Shown piece after piece: positions 34,999-43,840 of a stretch of DNA of 64,000 nucleotides. A program made the translations under genes and the position numbers. Source of the stretch: Hyphomicrobiales bacterium (lineage in GTDB: Bacteria > Pseudomonadota > Alphaproteobacteria > Rhizobiales > Xanthobacteraceae). How positions within the stretch are numbered: the stretch's first letter is position 1; every line of letters begins with the position of its first letter. The stretch covers positions 62,001-126,000 of the forward strand of contig JADJPN010000005.1 in the NCBI GenBank assembly GCA_016713235.1, written 5' to 3'. The notes under the pieces are model-generated. The model did not search any database and had not been told where the DNA came from. It saw only the letters and a program-made list of their open reading frames with translations.

Positions 34999-36672
34999 AT
35001 GGCCATGGCGGGTTTTCAGCGTGGTCCAGCGCGACTTCGCTGGTTATTGGTTGCAATCGTTGCGCTTGCGGCTTTGCCGGTTTTCGCGTTGTACCTTGCG
35101 CGTCTGAATACGAGCAACGAACGCGCGCTCATGGAAGCACGCGACTTCGCGCAGTTGCTTGCGCGTTCCGGCGCAACCCAGCAGCAAAATCTCGTCGTCA
35201 ATGCGCGCGGCCTTGCCGAAGCGCTGCGGCACGTCCCGGCCCTGCAGCATCACAGCGCGGATTGCAAAACGCTGCTTTCCGAAGTGAACGCCAAGACGGT
35301 GTGGGCGTCGTCGCTGTTTCTGCTCAATACCAAGGGCGCGCCGATCTGTTCGAGCCGGACAGGATCGCAACGTTTGAACTTCTCCGATCGGCAGTATTTC
35401 AAGGACGCGATGCAGACCGGCGAATTTGTCGTCAGCGAAGCGATCATCGGACGTATTACCAAGCAGCCGGTCGTAGCGACCGCGCTGCCGGTGAAGAATG
35501 CGATCGGCGAGATTGCGAGCGTGCTCGTTATTGGGGCCGAACTCAATTGGATTTCCGCGCTCGCAGACGCCGTTTACGAGCGCTATCGCGGATCCGTCCT
35601 TGCGATTAACGCCGAAGGCGGGTTGATTTCGCGGCATCAGCGCTCCGGCCGCGCCAGCATTTCGGAAACCGGCACGAGCGACGACACGCTGAAAAAGCTT
35701 CTTCAGGCGAGGACGCCTGTTGTCGAGATCGAAGAAGACGGTGTCACGCGTATTTTCGGTCTGGCGCATCTGAAAGACACGCAGTTGACCGTTGCGGTCG
35801 CATTCGATCGTGAAGCCGTGCTCGGACCGATCCGCCACGCGTTTCTGGTTGATCTGCTGTGGCTGCTTCTGGTTGCCGCGGGTTCCGCGGGCCTTGCACT
35901 CACGGTCGCGGAATTCAGTGTGCTTCGTGGCGTGCGCACGCTCAACAATACGGCGCTGCGCTTGAAGGCCGGCCGTATGGGCACGCGTGTTACACTTTCG
36001 CCGCGCGTCGCGACCGAACTGCACGAGCTAGCCGCGAGTTTCAATTCGATGATCGCGGAATTCGAGCGGCTCGCCTACCTCGACCGTCTCACCGGCCTGC
36101 CCAACCGGCGCTTTCTGGAACGCCAGATGCTCACGCGCGGTATGGAGCGCGACAAGCGCGGCAACCTTATTCCAGAGGCGCTACTCGTCATCGACCTCGA
36201 CGGCTTCAAGCCGGTCAATGACATTTTCGGTCATGCCATGGGCGACAAGGTCCTCACCGCGGTTGCGCGCCGTATCGCGGCAGTGGCCAGCGATCGCGCG
36301 ACGGTTGCGCGCCTCGGCGGCGACGAATTCGTGGCGCTCATCGCGCTTCCCGGCGCGATCGACCCGCGGGCTTCTGCCCGCGCCTTTGGCGACGAGATCC
36401 GCCTTGCACTCACCGAGCCGGTCGATATCGATGGCAACATGTTTCCGGTCGGCGCCAGCGTCGGAGTTGCGGTCGTCCCTGATGACGCGGAGACGCTCGC
36501 AGGTGCGCTCGTGGTGGCCGATGCCGCTCTCTATGAAGCCAAGCGCCTTGGCCGCAACCGCGTGATCGATCAGGCGCCTTCACTCGTTTCCGAGGGAGAA
36601 GCCGATTATGACGGCCTGCTCGAAGGCCACTGGACCAATCTCGAACTGATCGGGTACGACGATAAAAAATAA
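34999..36672 (+). CDS. membrane diguanylate cyclase with periplasmic sensor and HAMP
   Basis: This protein makes the second messenger c-di-GMP. Order in 557 residues: a membrane helix (about 14-36), a periplasmic dCache/PDC-like domain (about 40-285, with NFSDRQYFKDAM), a second helix (DLLWLLLVAAGSAGLALTVA), and a HAMP-like segment. The GGDEF domain (about 350-525) has the DRLTGLPNRRFL start and VARLGGDEF active site. The inhibitory RxxD motif expected before GGDEF is absent (SDRA occupies that place), so feedback inhibition may be lost. No EAL domain follows. The gene ends in an AT-rich stretch. The ligand of the sensor is unknown. Confidence 0.93.
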   Translation: MAMAGFQRGPARLRWLLVAIVALAALPVFALYLARLNTSNERALMEARDFAQLLARSGATQQQNLVVNARGLAEALRHVPALQHHSADCKTLLSEVNAKTVWASSLFLLNTKGAPICSSRTGSQRLNFSDRQYFKDAMQTGEFVVSEAIIGRITKQPVVATALPVKNAIGEIASVLVIGAELNWISALADAVYERYRGSVLAINAEGGLISRHQRSGRASISETGTSDDTLKKLLQARTPVVEIEEDGVTRIFGLAHLKDTQLTVAVAFDREAVLGPIRHAFLVDLLWLLLVAAGSAGLALTVAEFSVLRGVRTLNNTALRLKAGRMGTRVTLSPRVATELHELAASFNSMIAEFERLAYLDRLTGLPNRRFLERQMLTRGMERDKRGNLIPEALLVIDLDGFKPVNDIFGHAMGDKVLTAVARRIAAVASDRATVARLGGDEFVALIALPGAIDPRASARAFGDEIRLALTEPVDIDGNMFPVGASVGVAVVPDDAETLAGALVVADAALYEAKRLGRNRVIDQAPSLVSEGEADYDGLLEGHWTNLELIGYDDKK

Positions 36673-36780
36673 TAGATTACAGCGGCTTGAAATGTAGTTC
36701 GCACTCATCAGACGATAAAATATCTCGAATACATTGATGCACTATATAACTGTTCTATATATTTGCTTTATATAGATATT
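36673..36780. other. AT-rich island between two convergent genes
   Basis: This stretch is strongly AT-rich in an otherwise GC-rich window (for example CTATATAACTGTTCTATATA). It contains the inverted repeat CTATATA/TATATAG (36742-36748 and 36769-36775). It invades the 3' ends of both neighbours: the minus-strand gene ends with rare ATA codons, and the plus-strand gene ends GATAAAAAATAA. No gene or clear terminator hairpin is seen. Confidence 0.75.
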
Positions 36781-37562
36781 TTCATTCCATCATAGGCCGG
36801 CTCAACCCCATCGGGCAGTTTCGATCGCAGCTCGCTGTAGTCGAGATCGGTGTGCATATTCGTCAGAATCGCCCGCTTCGGCTTCACCCGCCTGATCCAG
36901 CCAAGCGTTTCATCGACCGAGAAATGGCTTGGGTGCGGGCGGTAGCGCAGGGCATCCACGATCCAGAGATCCAGGCCCTCCAGGGCCTGTAGGCTGGCCG
37001 CCGGCAGGCCGTTTACGTCGCAGGAATAGGCGACCGCGCCGATCCGGAAGCCCAGCGCCTGCGTCGAGCCATGCTGCATCGGGAACGGCAGGGCTGCGAT
37101 TTCACCGCCCTTCCCGGACACCGTCACTTCACGGCCTTCCCGCATCCTGTGTTCTTGCAAGATCGGCGGGTAGTCGCTGCCGGTTGGCGTCTCGAAGCAA
37201 TAACCGAAGCGCTCACGCAAGAGCTTCGAGGTCGGCTCGTCGGCATAGACATCGATACGCTTGCGCTGCACGAGTGCGAGCGGCCGCAAGTCGTCGATGC
37301 CATGGGTGTGGTCGGCGTGATCGTGTGAGTAAAGAACTGCGTCGATCGCGGCGACGTTCGCATCCAGGAGTTGCTCACGAAGATCGGGCGACGTGTCGAT
37401 CAGAACCGTGGTGCGGCCTTCCGCGCTGTCGCGCTCAACCAGTAGCGAGCAGCGGCGGCGGCGGTTTTTCGGATTATCAGGGTCGCACGCCCCCCAACCC
37501 TGACCCACGCGCGGCACGCCGCCAGAGGAGCCGCAGCCGAGAATGGTGAAGGTGTAGGTCAT
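36768..37562 (-). CDS. MBL-fold metallo-hydrolase (PhnP-like)
   Basis: This metallo-beta-lactamase-fold protein of 264 residues has the metal motif SHDHADHTHGIDDL and the downstream His ligands in PHPSHFSV and TNMHTDLDY, with an early GSSGGVPRVGQGWG typical of the PhnP-like group. PhnP acts on a cyclic phosphate sugar in phosphonate use. No phosphonate genes are nearby, so the true substrate is open. It is the last gene of the rlpA-to-tatD block, starting 11 bases after tatD. Its final codons (AAA ATA TCT ATA TAA) are AT-rich, unlike the rest. Confidence 0.9.
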   Translation of the reverse strand: MTYTFTILGCGSSGGVPRVGQGWGACDPDNPKNRRRRCSLLVERDSAEGRTTVLIDTSPDLREQLLDANVAAIDAVLYSHDHADHTHGIDDLRPLALVQRKRIDVYADEPTSKLLRERFGYCFETPTGSDYPPILQEHRMREGREVTVSGKGGEIAALPFPMQHGSTQALGFRIGAVAYSCDVNGLPAASLQALEGLDLWIVDALRYRPHPSHFSVDETLGWIRRVKPKRAILTNMHTDLDYSELRSKLPDGVEPAYDGMKISI

Positions 37563-37573
37563 GCAAAGAGAGC

Positions 37574-38356
37574 TTATGCCGCGTGTGGAACCTTGGAGAA
37601 GAGGCGGAAGAAGTTTTCCGTAGTCTGGCGTGCGACGGTCTCGAAGTCGGTGCTACGCGCCGCCGCAAGTACGCGGGCTGTATTCGTTACGAAAGCCGGC
37701 TCATTGCGCTTGCCGCGATAAGGCTCAGGCGCGAGATAGGGCGCATCGGTCTCGATCAGAATTCGATCCTCGGGAATGCTGGCGGCGATGGCGCGCAGCG
37801 CTTCGTTCTTCTTGAAGGTGATCACGCCTGAGAACGACACGTAGCCGCCGAGTGCGACGCCACGCTTCGCGAGGTCGGGGCCGCCCGTAAAACAATGCAG
37901 CACGAAAGGAAATGCACCCTTGGCGGATTCTTCTTCGAGGATGCGTGCCATGTCGTCGTCGGCTTCCCGCGAATGAATTACGAGCGGCAAGCCGGTTTCG
38001 CGCGCCGCTGCTATATGCCTGCGGAAGCCCTGCTTCTGGCCTTCGACCGAGCTGTTATTCCGGAAGTAATCGAGACCCGCTTCGCCGATTGCGACGACCT
38101 TCGGATCATTCGTGAACTTAACGAGGTCCGCGGCGGTCACGTCCGGCTCTTTATCGGCATAATGCGGATGCGTTCCGATCGAGCAGAACACATCGTCATA
38201 GGCTTCCGCGATGGCGCGTATGTCGGGAAACTTGTGCACTTTGGTGCTGATCGTCACCATGCGGCCGATGCCCTGCTCGCGTGCGCGGGCGACGATCGCG
38301 TCGCGCTCCGCTGCAAAGTCGGGAAAATCGAGATGACAGTGGCTGTCGACCAGCAT
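37574..38356 (-). CDS. TatD-family metal-dependent hydrolase
   Basis: TatD proteins are TIM-barrel nucleases linked to DNA repair and fragmentation. The 260-residue protein has the metal-binding DSHCHLDF at the start, GEAGLDYFR, PLVIHSREAD, FVLHCFTGG and the C-terminal ETDAPYLAPEPYRGKRNEP, all family marks. ATG 38356 is two bases after the proper metG stop (38359-38361). As sequenced, a frameshift in metG makes its frame run 160 bases into tatD. The order metG-tatD-MBL is conserved in many Proteobacteria. The frame is intact. Confidence 0.95.
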   Translation of the reverse strand: MLVDSHCHLDFPDFAAERDAIVARAREQGIGRMVTISTKVHKFPDIRAIAEAYDDVFCSIGTHPHYADKEPDVTAADLVKFTNDPKVVAIGEAGLDYFRNNSSVEGQKQGFRRHIAAARETGLPLVIHSREADDDMARILEEESAKGAFPFVLHCFTGGPDLAKRGVALGGYVSFSGVITFKKNEALRAIAASIPEDRILIETDAPYLAPEPYRGKRNEPAFVTNTARVLAAARSTDFETVARQTTENFFRLFSKVPHAA

Positions 38357-38358
38357 CG

Positions 38359-39917
38359 TCAGCCTTTCTTGTCTTCCTCGGGATCCACGTAGCGCGGGAA
38401 AATTCCGGCAGGAGCCGGAAGCGGCGCGCCGGCTTCAAGCGGCCCGCCGCGCCAAGCGACGTGAAGTTGCGCGCGTTCTGCTCCACGCCCAGCAGATCGA
38501 GCAGCTTCGCACTGCCTTCCAGTACGAAAGGTTGCGCAAGGATCGCAACCTGACGGACGACTTCCGCCGTGGTCCAGAGCACGGTGGCCATCTTCGCGGG
38601 ATCGCTCTTGCGCATCCCATGAGCGCTTGCCGCGAAGTATTGGTTGGCGTCAGCTACGACCGACCAGATCGCCTGCAACACGAGGTGAAGCTGCTGCGTC
38701 TTCATGGCTTCGCGCGCCTGCTCAAGGAGTGCATCCGTGGCGGCGAGGATCGCTTTATCGGCATCGGCGAGCGTGCCCGGCTCCGGCACCTTCGCGTCGC
38801 AGTTCTTCGCGATCATCGACAGCGAACGCTGTGCCAGATTGCCCAGATTGTTCGCAAGATCCGCGTTCGTTCGATTCACGATCGCTTCGTGGTTGTAGTT
38901 GCCATCCTGTCCGAACGGCACTTCGCGCAGGAAGAAATAGCGGATCTGATCGACGCCGTAGTGATCGGCCATGGCGATCGGATCGACGACGTTGCCGAGT
39001 GTCTTCGACATCTTCTCGCCGCGGTTCAGCAGGAAGCCGTGGCCGTGTACGCTTTTCGGCAGTTCAATGCCGGCCGACATCAGGAATGCCGGCCAATAGA
39101 CCGCGTGGAATCGCACGATGTCTTTGCCAATGACGTGAATATCGGCGGGCCAGTATTTTTTGAAGTTTTCGGAATTCGTATCCGGATAGCCGACGCCGGT
39201 CAGATAATTCGTCAGTGCATCGACCCAGACATACATGACATGTCCGGCCGCGCCCGGCACCGGCACGCCCCAGGTAAGCGTCGTGCGCGAGATCGACAGG
39301 TCCTGCAATCCCGCTTTCACGAAGCTCTCGACTTCGTTGCGGCGCGTTTCCGGCATGATGAAGCCGGGATTGTTTTTGTAGTGCGCAAGCAGTTTGTCGC
39401 CATAAGCCGAGAGCTTGAAGAAGTAAGTCTTTTCCTCTGTCCACTCGACCGGAGTGCCCTGTGGGCCGCGGCGGATTTTATCTTCACCGACAACCGTCTC
39501 GGATTCTGCGTAGAACGCTTCGTCGCGCACGGAATACCAACCGGCATAGGTGCCGAGATAAATGTCGCCCGCCTCTTCCATCTTCTTCCAGATGGCTTTG
39601 CTGGCTTCGTGGTGCGCGGGCTCGCTCGTGCGGATAAAGCGGCTGTACGAGACATTGAACTTGTCGCACATCGCCTTGAACAGCGGCGCATTTTTATCGG
39701 CAAGTTCGTTCGGCTTCATGCCGGCAGCGGCGGCGGTCTGCGTCATCTTCATGCCGTGCTCGTCAACGCCGGTCAGAAAGAACACGTCATAGCCATCGAG
39801 ACGCTTGAAGCGCGCGATTGCGTCGGTCGCAATCGCTTCGTAAGCGTGACCGATATGCGGCGCGCCGTTCGGGTAGGAAATCGCCGTGGTGAGGTAGAAG
39901 CGCGGCTTGTCCGCCAT
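38359..39917 (-). CDS. metG: methionyl-tRNA synthetase (frameshift near the C-terminus)
   Basis: MetG charges tRNA-Met in the cytosol. The protein has the HIGH-type motif YPNGAPHIGHAYEAIATDAI, VDEHGMKMTQTA, and KMSKTLGN. It is the short form without the zinc Cys cluster and without the C-terminal tRNA-binding domain. The frame is correct up to AAGRLKPA. A G is missing near 38430 (CCGGGCGCG read as CCGGCGCG), so it loses GAPLPAPAGIFPRYVDPEE and runs on to 38196. Restoring the base gives a stop at 38359, two bases before tatD. Only about 24 residues are affected, so the catalytic part is intact. Confidence 0.95.
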
Positions 39918-39947
39918 TGAAACAACTTCCTTCGCTCCCTAGCAGCT

Positions 39948-40976
39948 TTAGCCGCGGGCCGCTTCCGAGAGCATTGTAAAGACCTGAAACACCAAGGGCT
40001 TACGGTCGAGATTATAAATCTCGGCGGTCGCCGTGGCGCGGCGAACCTTTTCCCATGCCTCGGCAAACTGCGCAAGACGCGCGGGCTCGCCGTCGCCAGT
40101 AGCGGCGGCCGCGAGCCAGTCCTCGACGGCTTCCGCGAAGATGCCGAGATTGTCCCCGCGTAACTTGTCGCCGAGTGCCGCGATTGAAGACGACTCGATT
40201 GAGGGCAAGCGCGCAAGGATTTGGCGGGTCATCTCAAGGATTTCGATCCCGCCTTCACCACCGAGAAGCAAGGAAAGCGCTCGACCCACGCTGCCCTGGC
40301 TCGCCTCGGCTGCGCTGTCGAATTGCATCCGATCGAGCTCCGGCAAACTATCGTTAAGCGAACGCAGCGTTTGCGTGACCTCGCCCGCGCTTAACGGCTT
40401 CATGGTCAGCCGGCGGCAGCGTGAGCGGATCGTCGGCAGCAGACGTCCCGGCGTGTGGGAAATCAGAATGAAGAGAGCGCGCGCGGGCGGCTCTTCCAGC
40501 AATTTCAGAATGGCGTTTGCGCTCGCGGCGTTCATTTCCTCGACTGCATCGACGATGCAGATGCGCCAGCCGCCATAGGCCGATGTGGAGCCGAAGAAGG
40601 ACGTGATCCGCCGGGTGTCTTCCACGCGGATCACCTGCGACATCGTTTTCTTGTCTTCTTCCTTCACGCGGCGAAGAACCAGAAGGTCCGGATGCGAGAG
40701 CGAAGCAACTTGCCGCGAGATCGGATGATCTTCCGGCATCGAGAGGTCGTTCGCGCCGCTCCGTCCGCCGGCAAGAACGAAGCGCGTCAACCGATAGGCC
40801 AGCGTGGCTTTGCCGATCCCTTGCGGCCCGCCGAGCAGAAGCGCGTGCGGCAGGCGATTGGCTTGCCATGCCGCGAGCAACTCGCGCTCCGTGGCTGCAT
40901 GACCGACGAGATCGAAGCGCTCACGCGGATGCGGAGCGCCTGCGAGACGGTCGCCTTCGATCGGATCGGAAATCAA
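39948..40976 (-). CDS. holB: DNA polymerase III subunit delta'
   Basis: HolB is part of the clamp loader that loads the beta clamp on DNA. The 342-residue protein has a P-loop (LLGGPQGIGKATLAYRL), the sensor segment VDAVEEMNAASANAILKLLE, and the SRC-type motif TIRSRCRRLTM. A zinc-binding cysteine cluster is not obvious. ATG 40976 overlaps the tmk stop by four bases, and metG follows 30 bases downstream. The tmk-holB-metG-tatD order is conserved in Proteobacteria, which supports the call. The frame is intact. Confidence 0.95.
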   Translation of the reverse strand: MISDPIEGDRLAGAPHPRERFDLVGHAATERELLAAWQANRLPHALLLGGPQGIGKATLAYRLTRFVLAGGRSGANDLSMPEDHPISRQVASLSHPDLLVLRRVKEEDKKTMSQVIRVEDTRRITSFFGSTSAYGGWRICIVDAVEEMNAASANAILKLLEEPPARALFILISHTPGRLLPTIRSRCRRLTMKPLSAGEVTQTLRSLNDSLPELDRMQFDSAAEASQGSVGRALSLLLGGEGGIEILEMTRQILARLPSIESSSIAALGDKLRGDNLGIFAEAVEDWLAAAATGDGEPARLAQFAEAWEKVRRATATAEIYNLDRKPLVFQVFTMLSEAARG

Positions 40977-41626
40977 CTTGCGACCCTCGGCGTCCGCTGT
41001 TTTATCAGCCGATCGACAACGGCAAGCCAGATGCGTGAGGCGACGCGTTCCGGCGTTTGCGACGCGTCGACCACGATACAGCGTTCCGGCTCGTCGCGTG
41101 CGAGATCGAGGAATGCCTCGCGCAACTGGACATGAAAATCGGTCTCTTCGGATTCGAAGCGATCCTTGACCTGCCCGCGACCCGCGACCCGTTCGAAACC
41201 GACCTCAACCGGGACGTCCATGATGAACGTCAGGTCAGGCATGACATCGCCGACTGTCGCCCGCTCCAGCGCGCGGATGATGCGCCGATCAACATTTCCA
41301 AGCACACCTTGATAGATGCGCGTGGAATCGATGAAGCGATCACACAGCACCCACTCGCCACCCGTGAGTGCGGGTAAGATCGTGGTTTGCACATGATCGT
41401 CGCGCGCGGCGGCGAAGATCATCGTCTCTGCCGTGGGTCCGAGCGGCTTCACGACGCCGCTCAGAAGTAGTAGCCGCATCGCTTCGGCGCCGGGCGAGCC
41501 GCCGGGTTCGCGCGTGGTGACCACTTCAATGCCACGCATGCGCAAACGCTCCGCGAGCAAAGCGACTTGTGTCGATTTGCCCGAGCCCTCGCCTCCCTCG
41601 AATGTGATGAAGCGGCCGCGCATCAT
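40973..41626 (-). CDS. tmk: thymidylate kinase
   Basis: Tmk phosphorylates dTMP to dTDP, feeding dTTP synthesis. The 217-residue protein has the P-loop FEGGEGSGKSTQ, the DR(Y/F) motif CDRFIDSTRIYQG, TFIMDVPVEVGFERVAGRG with an arginine-rich lid, and the TREPGGSPGAE loop that binds substrate. ATG 41626 overlaps the dac-like stop by four bases and its own stop overlaps holB by four, so translation of the three genes is probably coupled. The frame is intact. Confidence 0.97.
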   Translation of the reverse strand: MMRGRFITFEGGEGSGKSTQVALLAERLRMRGIEVVTTREPGGSPGAEAMRLLLLSGVVKPLGPTAETMIFAAARDDHVQTTILPALTGGEWVLCDRFIDSTRIYQGVLGNVDRRIIRALERATVGDVMPDLTFIMDVPVEVGFERVAGRGQVKDRFESEETDFHVQLREAFLDLARDEPERCIVVDASQTPERVASRIWLAVVDRLIKQRTPRVAS

Positions 41627-42855
41627 GAGTTCCGGGTTAGCACTTTGCGGACGCCCGCGCGTATAAGACCGGCAACATATTCATAGACTGCGTCGAAAGC
41701 ACGCCCAAATACACCGCCGGCCGGAACATCCTCGGCCGCGTAAAGCGCAGTTTCATAGGCGAGTTGATCGCCACGGAATACCCTAAGCTTTGCTACCTCG
41801 GCCCCTTTGATGATCGGCGCGCGGAGCGGCCCCTCGTAAACGACGCGCGCGATCAAGCGCTCGTTCGTGCCTTGCAGCGAAAGTAGATGCACATCGCTTT
41901 TTCCGACCAGGGCGACCGAGCCTTTTGCGCCGCCATAGACGCTTGCATGCGCGATCTCGTTCGCGCCGGTAAACAGAAGGCGATCGGAGAACGCCTTAAA
42001 GCCCCAATCGAGCAGACGCCGTGCGTCTTCGGTGCGATCCTTGTCCGATTTTGCGCCATGCACGACTACGATCAGGCGCCGTCCGTCCTGCTCGGCGGAG
42101 GCGACGTAACCGTAGCCACTCTCCTTGGTCGATCCGGTGACGAAACCGTCAACACCGAGCGAAGAGCCAAGCAACGGATTGCGGTTCGATTGTTTGATCT
42201 TGCTCCAGGTGAGATCGGGCACCTTGAAATATTTATAATGGTCCGGATGCTCGCGGATTAGATGAGCGGCGACCTTCGCAAGATCACGCACGGAGATACG
42301 CTGGTCGTCGTGTTGGGCTCCCGTCGGATTGAAGAAGCGCGCGCTCTTCAGGTCGAGCCTGGCAGCGAAATCGTTCATGCGCTTGGCGAAGGCCTGTTCG
42401 CTTCCTGCAATGCCTTCCGCAAGAATGATCGCGGCATCGTTGCCCGATACGACGGCTGCGCCGATGATGAGGTCTTCGACGCGAATGCGGCTGCGGACCG
42501 CTGCGAACATGGTGGACGCGCCGGATGGTGCGCCGCCCGTGCGCCAGGCGTGATTGCTCACCGGAAACTCGGTATCGAGCGTGATGGTTCCGCGCTTGAG
42601 CTCGTCGAATACGACGGCAAGCGTCAGGAGCTTTGTCATGTTGGCAGGTTGCAGCGCCTCGTCGGCTCCGCGGGAGAACAGGATGCTGCCGGTACTCATA
42701 TCCATCAGCACCGCATGCGGCGCCGAGACCTGCACGGTCTGGGAATGCACCGGCGAGACAAGGCCAAGCAGCGCGGCAAACGCCACGATCGCCGCTTTGG
42801 TCGCACTGAAATTGCGCGTGATTGCCGCGCTTTGCTGCGGTCCGGATTCGATCAT
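41623..42855 (-). CDS. D-alanyl-D-alanine carboxypeptidase homologue with lost catalytic residues
   Basis: The 410-residue protein aligns throughout with DacF/PBP5-type carboxypeptidases: SAPHAVLMDMSTG, FPVSNHAWRTGGAPSG, VEDLIIGAAVVSGND, and a C-terminal domain ending in an amphipathic segment. A signal/anchor helix lies at about 18-38. The first catalytic motif, SxxK, reads N72-M-T-K75 (codon AAC at 42640-42642), so the nucleophilic serine is missing. SGN (137-139) is present. KTG reads V239-T-G241. Two of three motifs are therefore defective although the frame is intact, so it probably cannot cleave peptides and may act as a binding or scaffold protein. It is preceded by rlpA and overlaps tmk by four bases. 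Confidence 0.9.
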   Translation of the reverse strand: MIESGPQQSAAITRNFSATKAAIVAFAALLGLVSPVHSQTVQVSAPHAVLMDMSTGSILFSRGADEALQPANMTKLLTLAVVFDELKRGTITLDTEFPVSNHAWRTGGAPSGASTMFAAVRSRIRVEDLIIGAAVVSGNDAAIILAEGIAGSEQAFAKRMNDFAARLDLKSARFFNPTGAQHDDQRISVRDLAKVAAHLIREHPDHYKYFKVPDLTWSKIKQSNRNPLLGSSLGVDGFVTGSTKESGYGYVASAEQDGRRLIVVVHGAKSDKDRTEDARRLLDWGFKAFSDRLLFTGANEIAHASVYGGAKGSVALVGKSDVHLLSLQGTNERLIARVVYEGPLRAPIIKGAEVAKLRVFRGDQLAYETALYAAEDVPAGGVFGRAFDAVYEYVAGLIRAGVRKVLTRNS

Positions 42856-42902
42856 GAGACGAGGCCAGCCTTACTAGGCAAGGTCCCGCCGATCAATCGG
42901 TG

Positions 42903-43676
42903 TCAGTAAAGGCCGCGGCCGGTCAGGGATGCCGGGGAAAAGCCAGCCGGCGCGGCGGCTGGCGAGCGTGTGGGCTGCGTTGTTGCCAACAGCGTCGGCT
43001 GGCGGCGCAGCACCTGCGGCGCATCCGGCTGCTGCGGCACGAAGGGCCGCTGCCGCGCGATCCGCACCTGCGACGGAGCCGGTGCCGGGCCGTTTTCGCG
43101 CAAGGTCGCGGCGAGCTGGATATCGTCGGAACCTTCGAGCTTCGCCCGCCCGATATATTCCACGCGGACCCGCTCGGTCCCCTTGTGCTTGAAGCCAAGC
43201 AGATCGGCGGCCCGCACGGAAACATCGATCACGCGGCTGGCGTGAAAGGGCCCGCGATCGTTCACGCGGACGATCAACGATTTGCCGTTGGTGAGATTCG
43301 TGACCCGAACATAGCTCGGCAGTGGCAGCGTCGGATGCGCGGCGGTGATCGAGCGCATGTCGAAGATTTCGCCGTTCGACGTCAGCCGGCCGTGAAAAGC
43401 GTCGCCGTACCAGGACGCGACACCGGACGCGCGGTAGTTCGGATCTTCCTTCGGATGGTAGGTGACGCCGGCGATGACATAGGGCTTGCCGACATGATAG
43501 CGGCCATTCCCTTTCGGGATTGCGTCACCGTCGTTGTACTTTCGCGGGCTTGCGGTGACGCCGTATTTCGGATCGGCGCCGCCGGTGGTCTTGCAGTTGG
43601 CAAGCGTCACCGCCGCCATGACGAGCATCGTCACGCGCGCGGAAATCTTCGCAATGTGCGGGAAATTACGCCCCAT
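42903..43676 (-). CDS. rlpA: RlpA-family septal lytic transglycosylase, lipoprotein
   Basis: RlpA cleaves denuded glycan strands at septa. The 257-residue protein has a lipoprotein-type leader (LVMAAVTLANCKT, with the lipidated Cys near residue 28) and a double-psi beta-barrel: ASWYGDAFHGRLTSNGEIFD, AAHPTLPLPS and VRVNDRGPF. The catalytic-pair Glu, His and Asp are visible. No C-terminal SPOR domain follows; instead there is a Pro/Gln-rich tail (PQQPDAPQVLRR). Without SPOR it may not be septum-targeted by denuded glycan. It is the first gene of the block that continues with dac, tmk, holB and metG. Confidence 0.92.
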   Translation of the reverse strand: MGRNFPHIAKISARVTMLVMAAVTLANCKTTGGADPKYGVTASPRKYNDGDAIPKGNGRYHVGKPYVIAGVTYHPKEDPNYRASGVASWYGDAFHGRLTSNGEIFDMRSITAAHPTLPLPSYVRVTNLTNGKSLIVRVNDRGPFHASRVIDVSVRAADLLGFKHKGTERVRVEYIGRAKLEGSDDIQLAATLRENGPAPAPSQVRIARQRPFVPQQPDAPQVLRRQPTLLATTQPTRSPAAAPAGFSPASLTGRGLY

Positions 43677-43739
43677 TCACCGGCCAATACGCTACTAGGA
43701 CCGGGCTTACCGCCCTCTTCGCTCACTTATCGCGCAGGA

Positions 43740-43769
43740 AGGCTACGAAATCGGGGCGAACCGTAGCCT
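43740..43769. repeat. inverted repeat upstream of rlpA
   Basis: AGGCTAC and GTAGCCT form a perfect 7-base inverted repeat around a 16-base spacer, about 65 bases before the rlpA start and 70 before the tRNA-Ser gene. It could be an operator or a leader hairpin. I see no recognised regulator motif. Confidence 0.3.
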
Positions 43770-43840
43770 ATCGCCGAATTTGGTTAAGACTTTCCGATAG
43801 ACTTGCAGAAGACGCGCCAATCGCTCATTTACGGCGCAAC

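Noticed and set aside
38532..39920. Plus-strand open frame of 462 codons opposite metG
   Set aside because: metG motifs are clear on the minus strand; this frame is its shadow.
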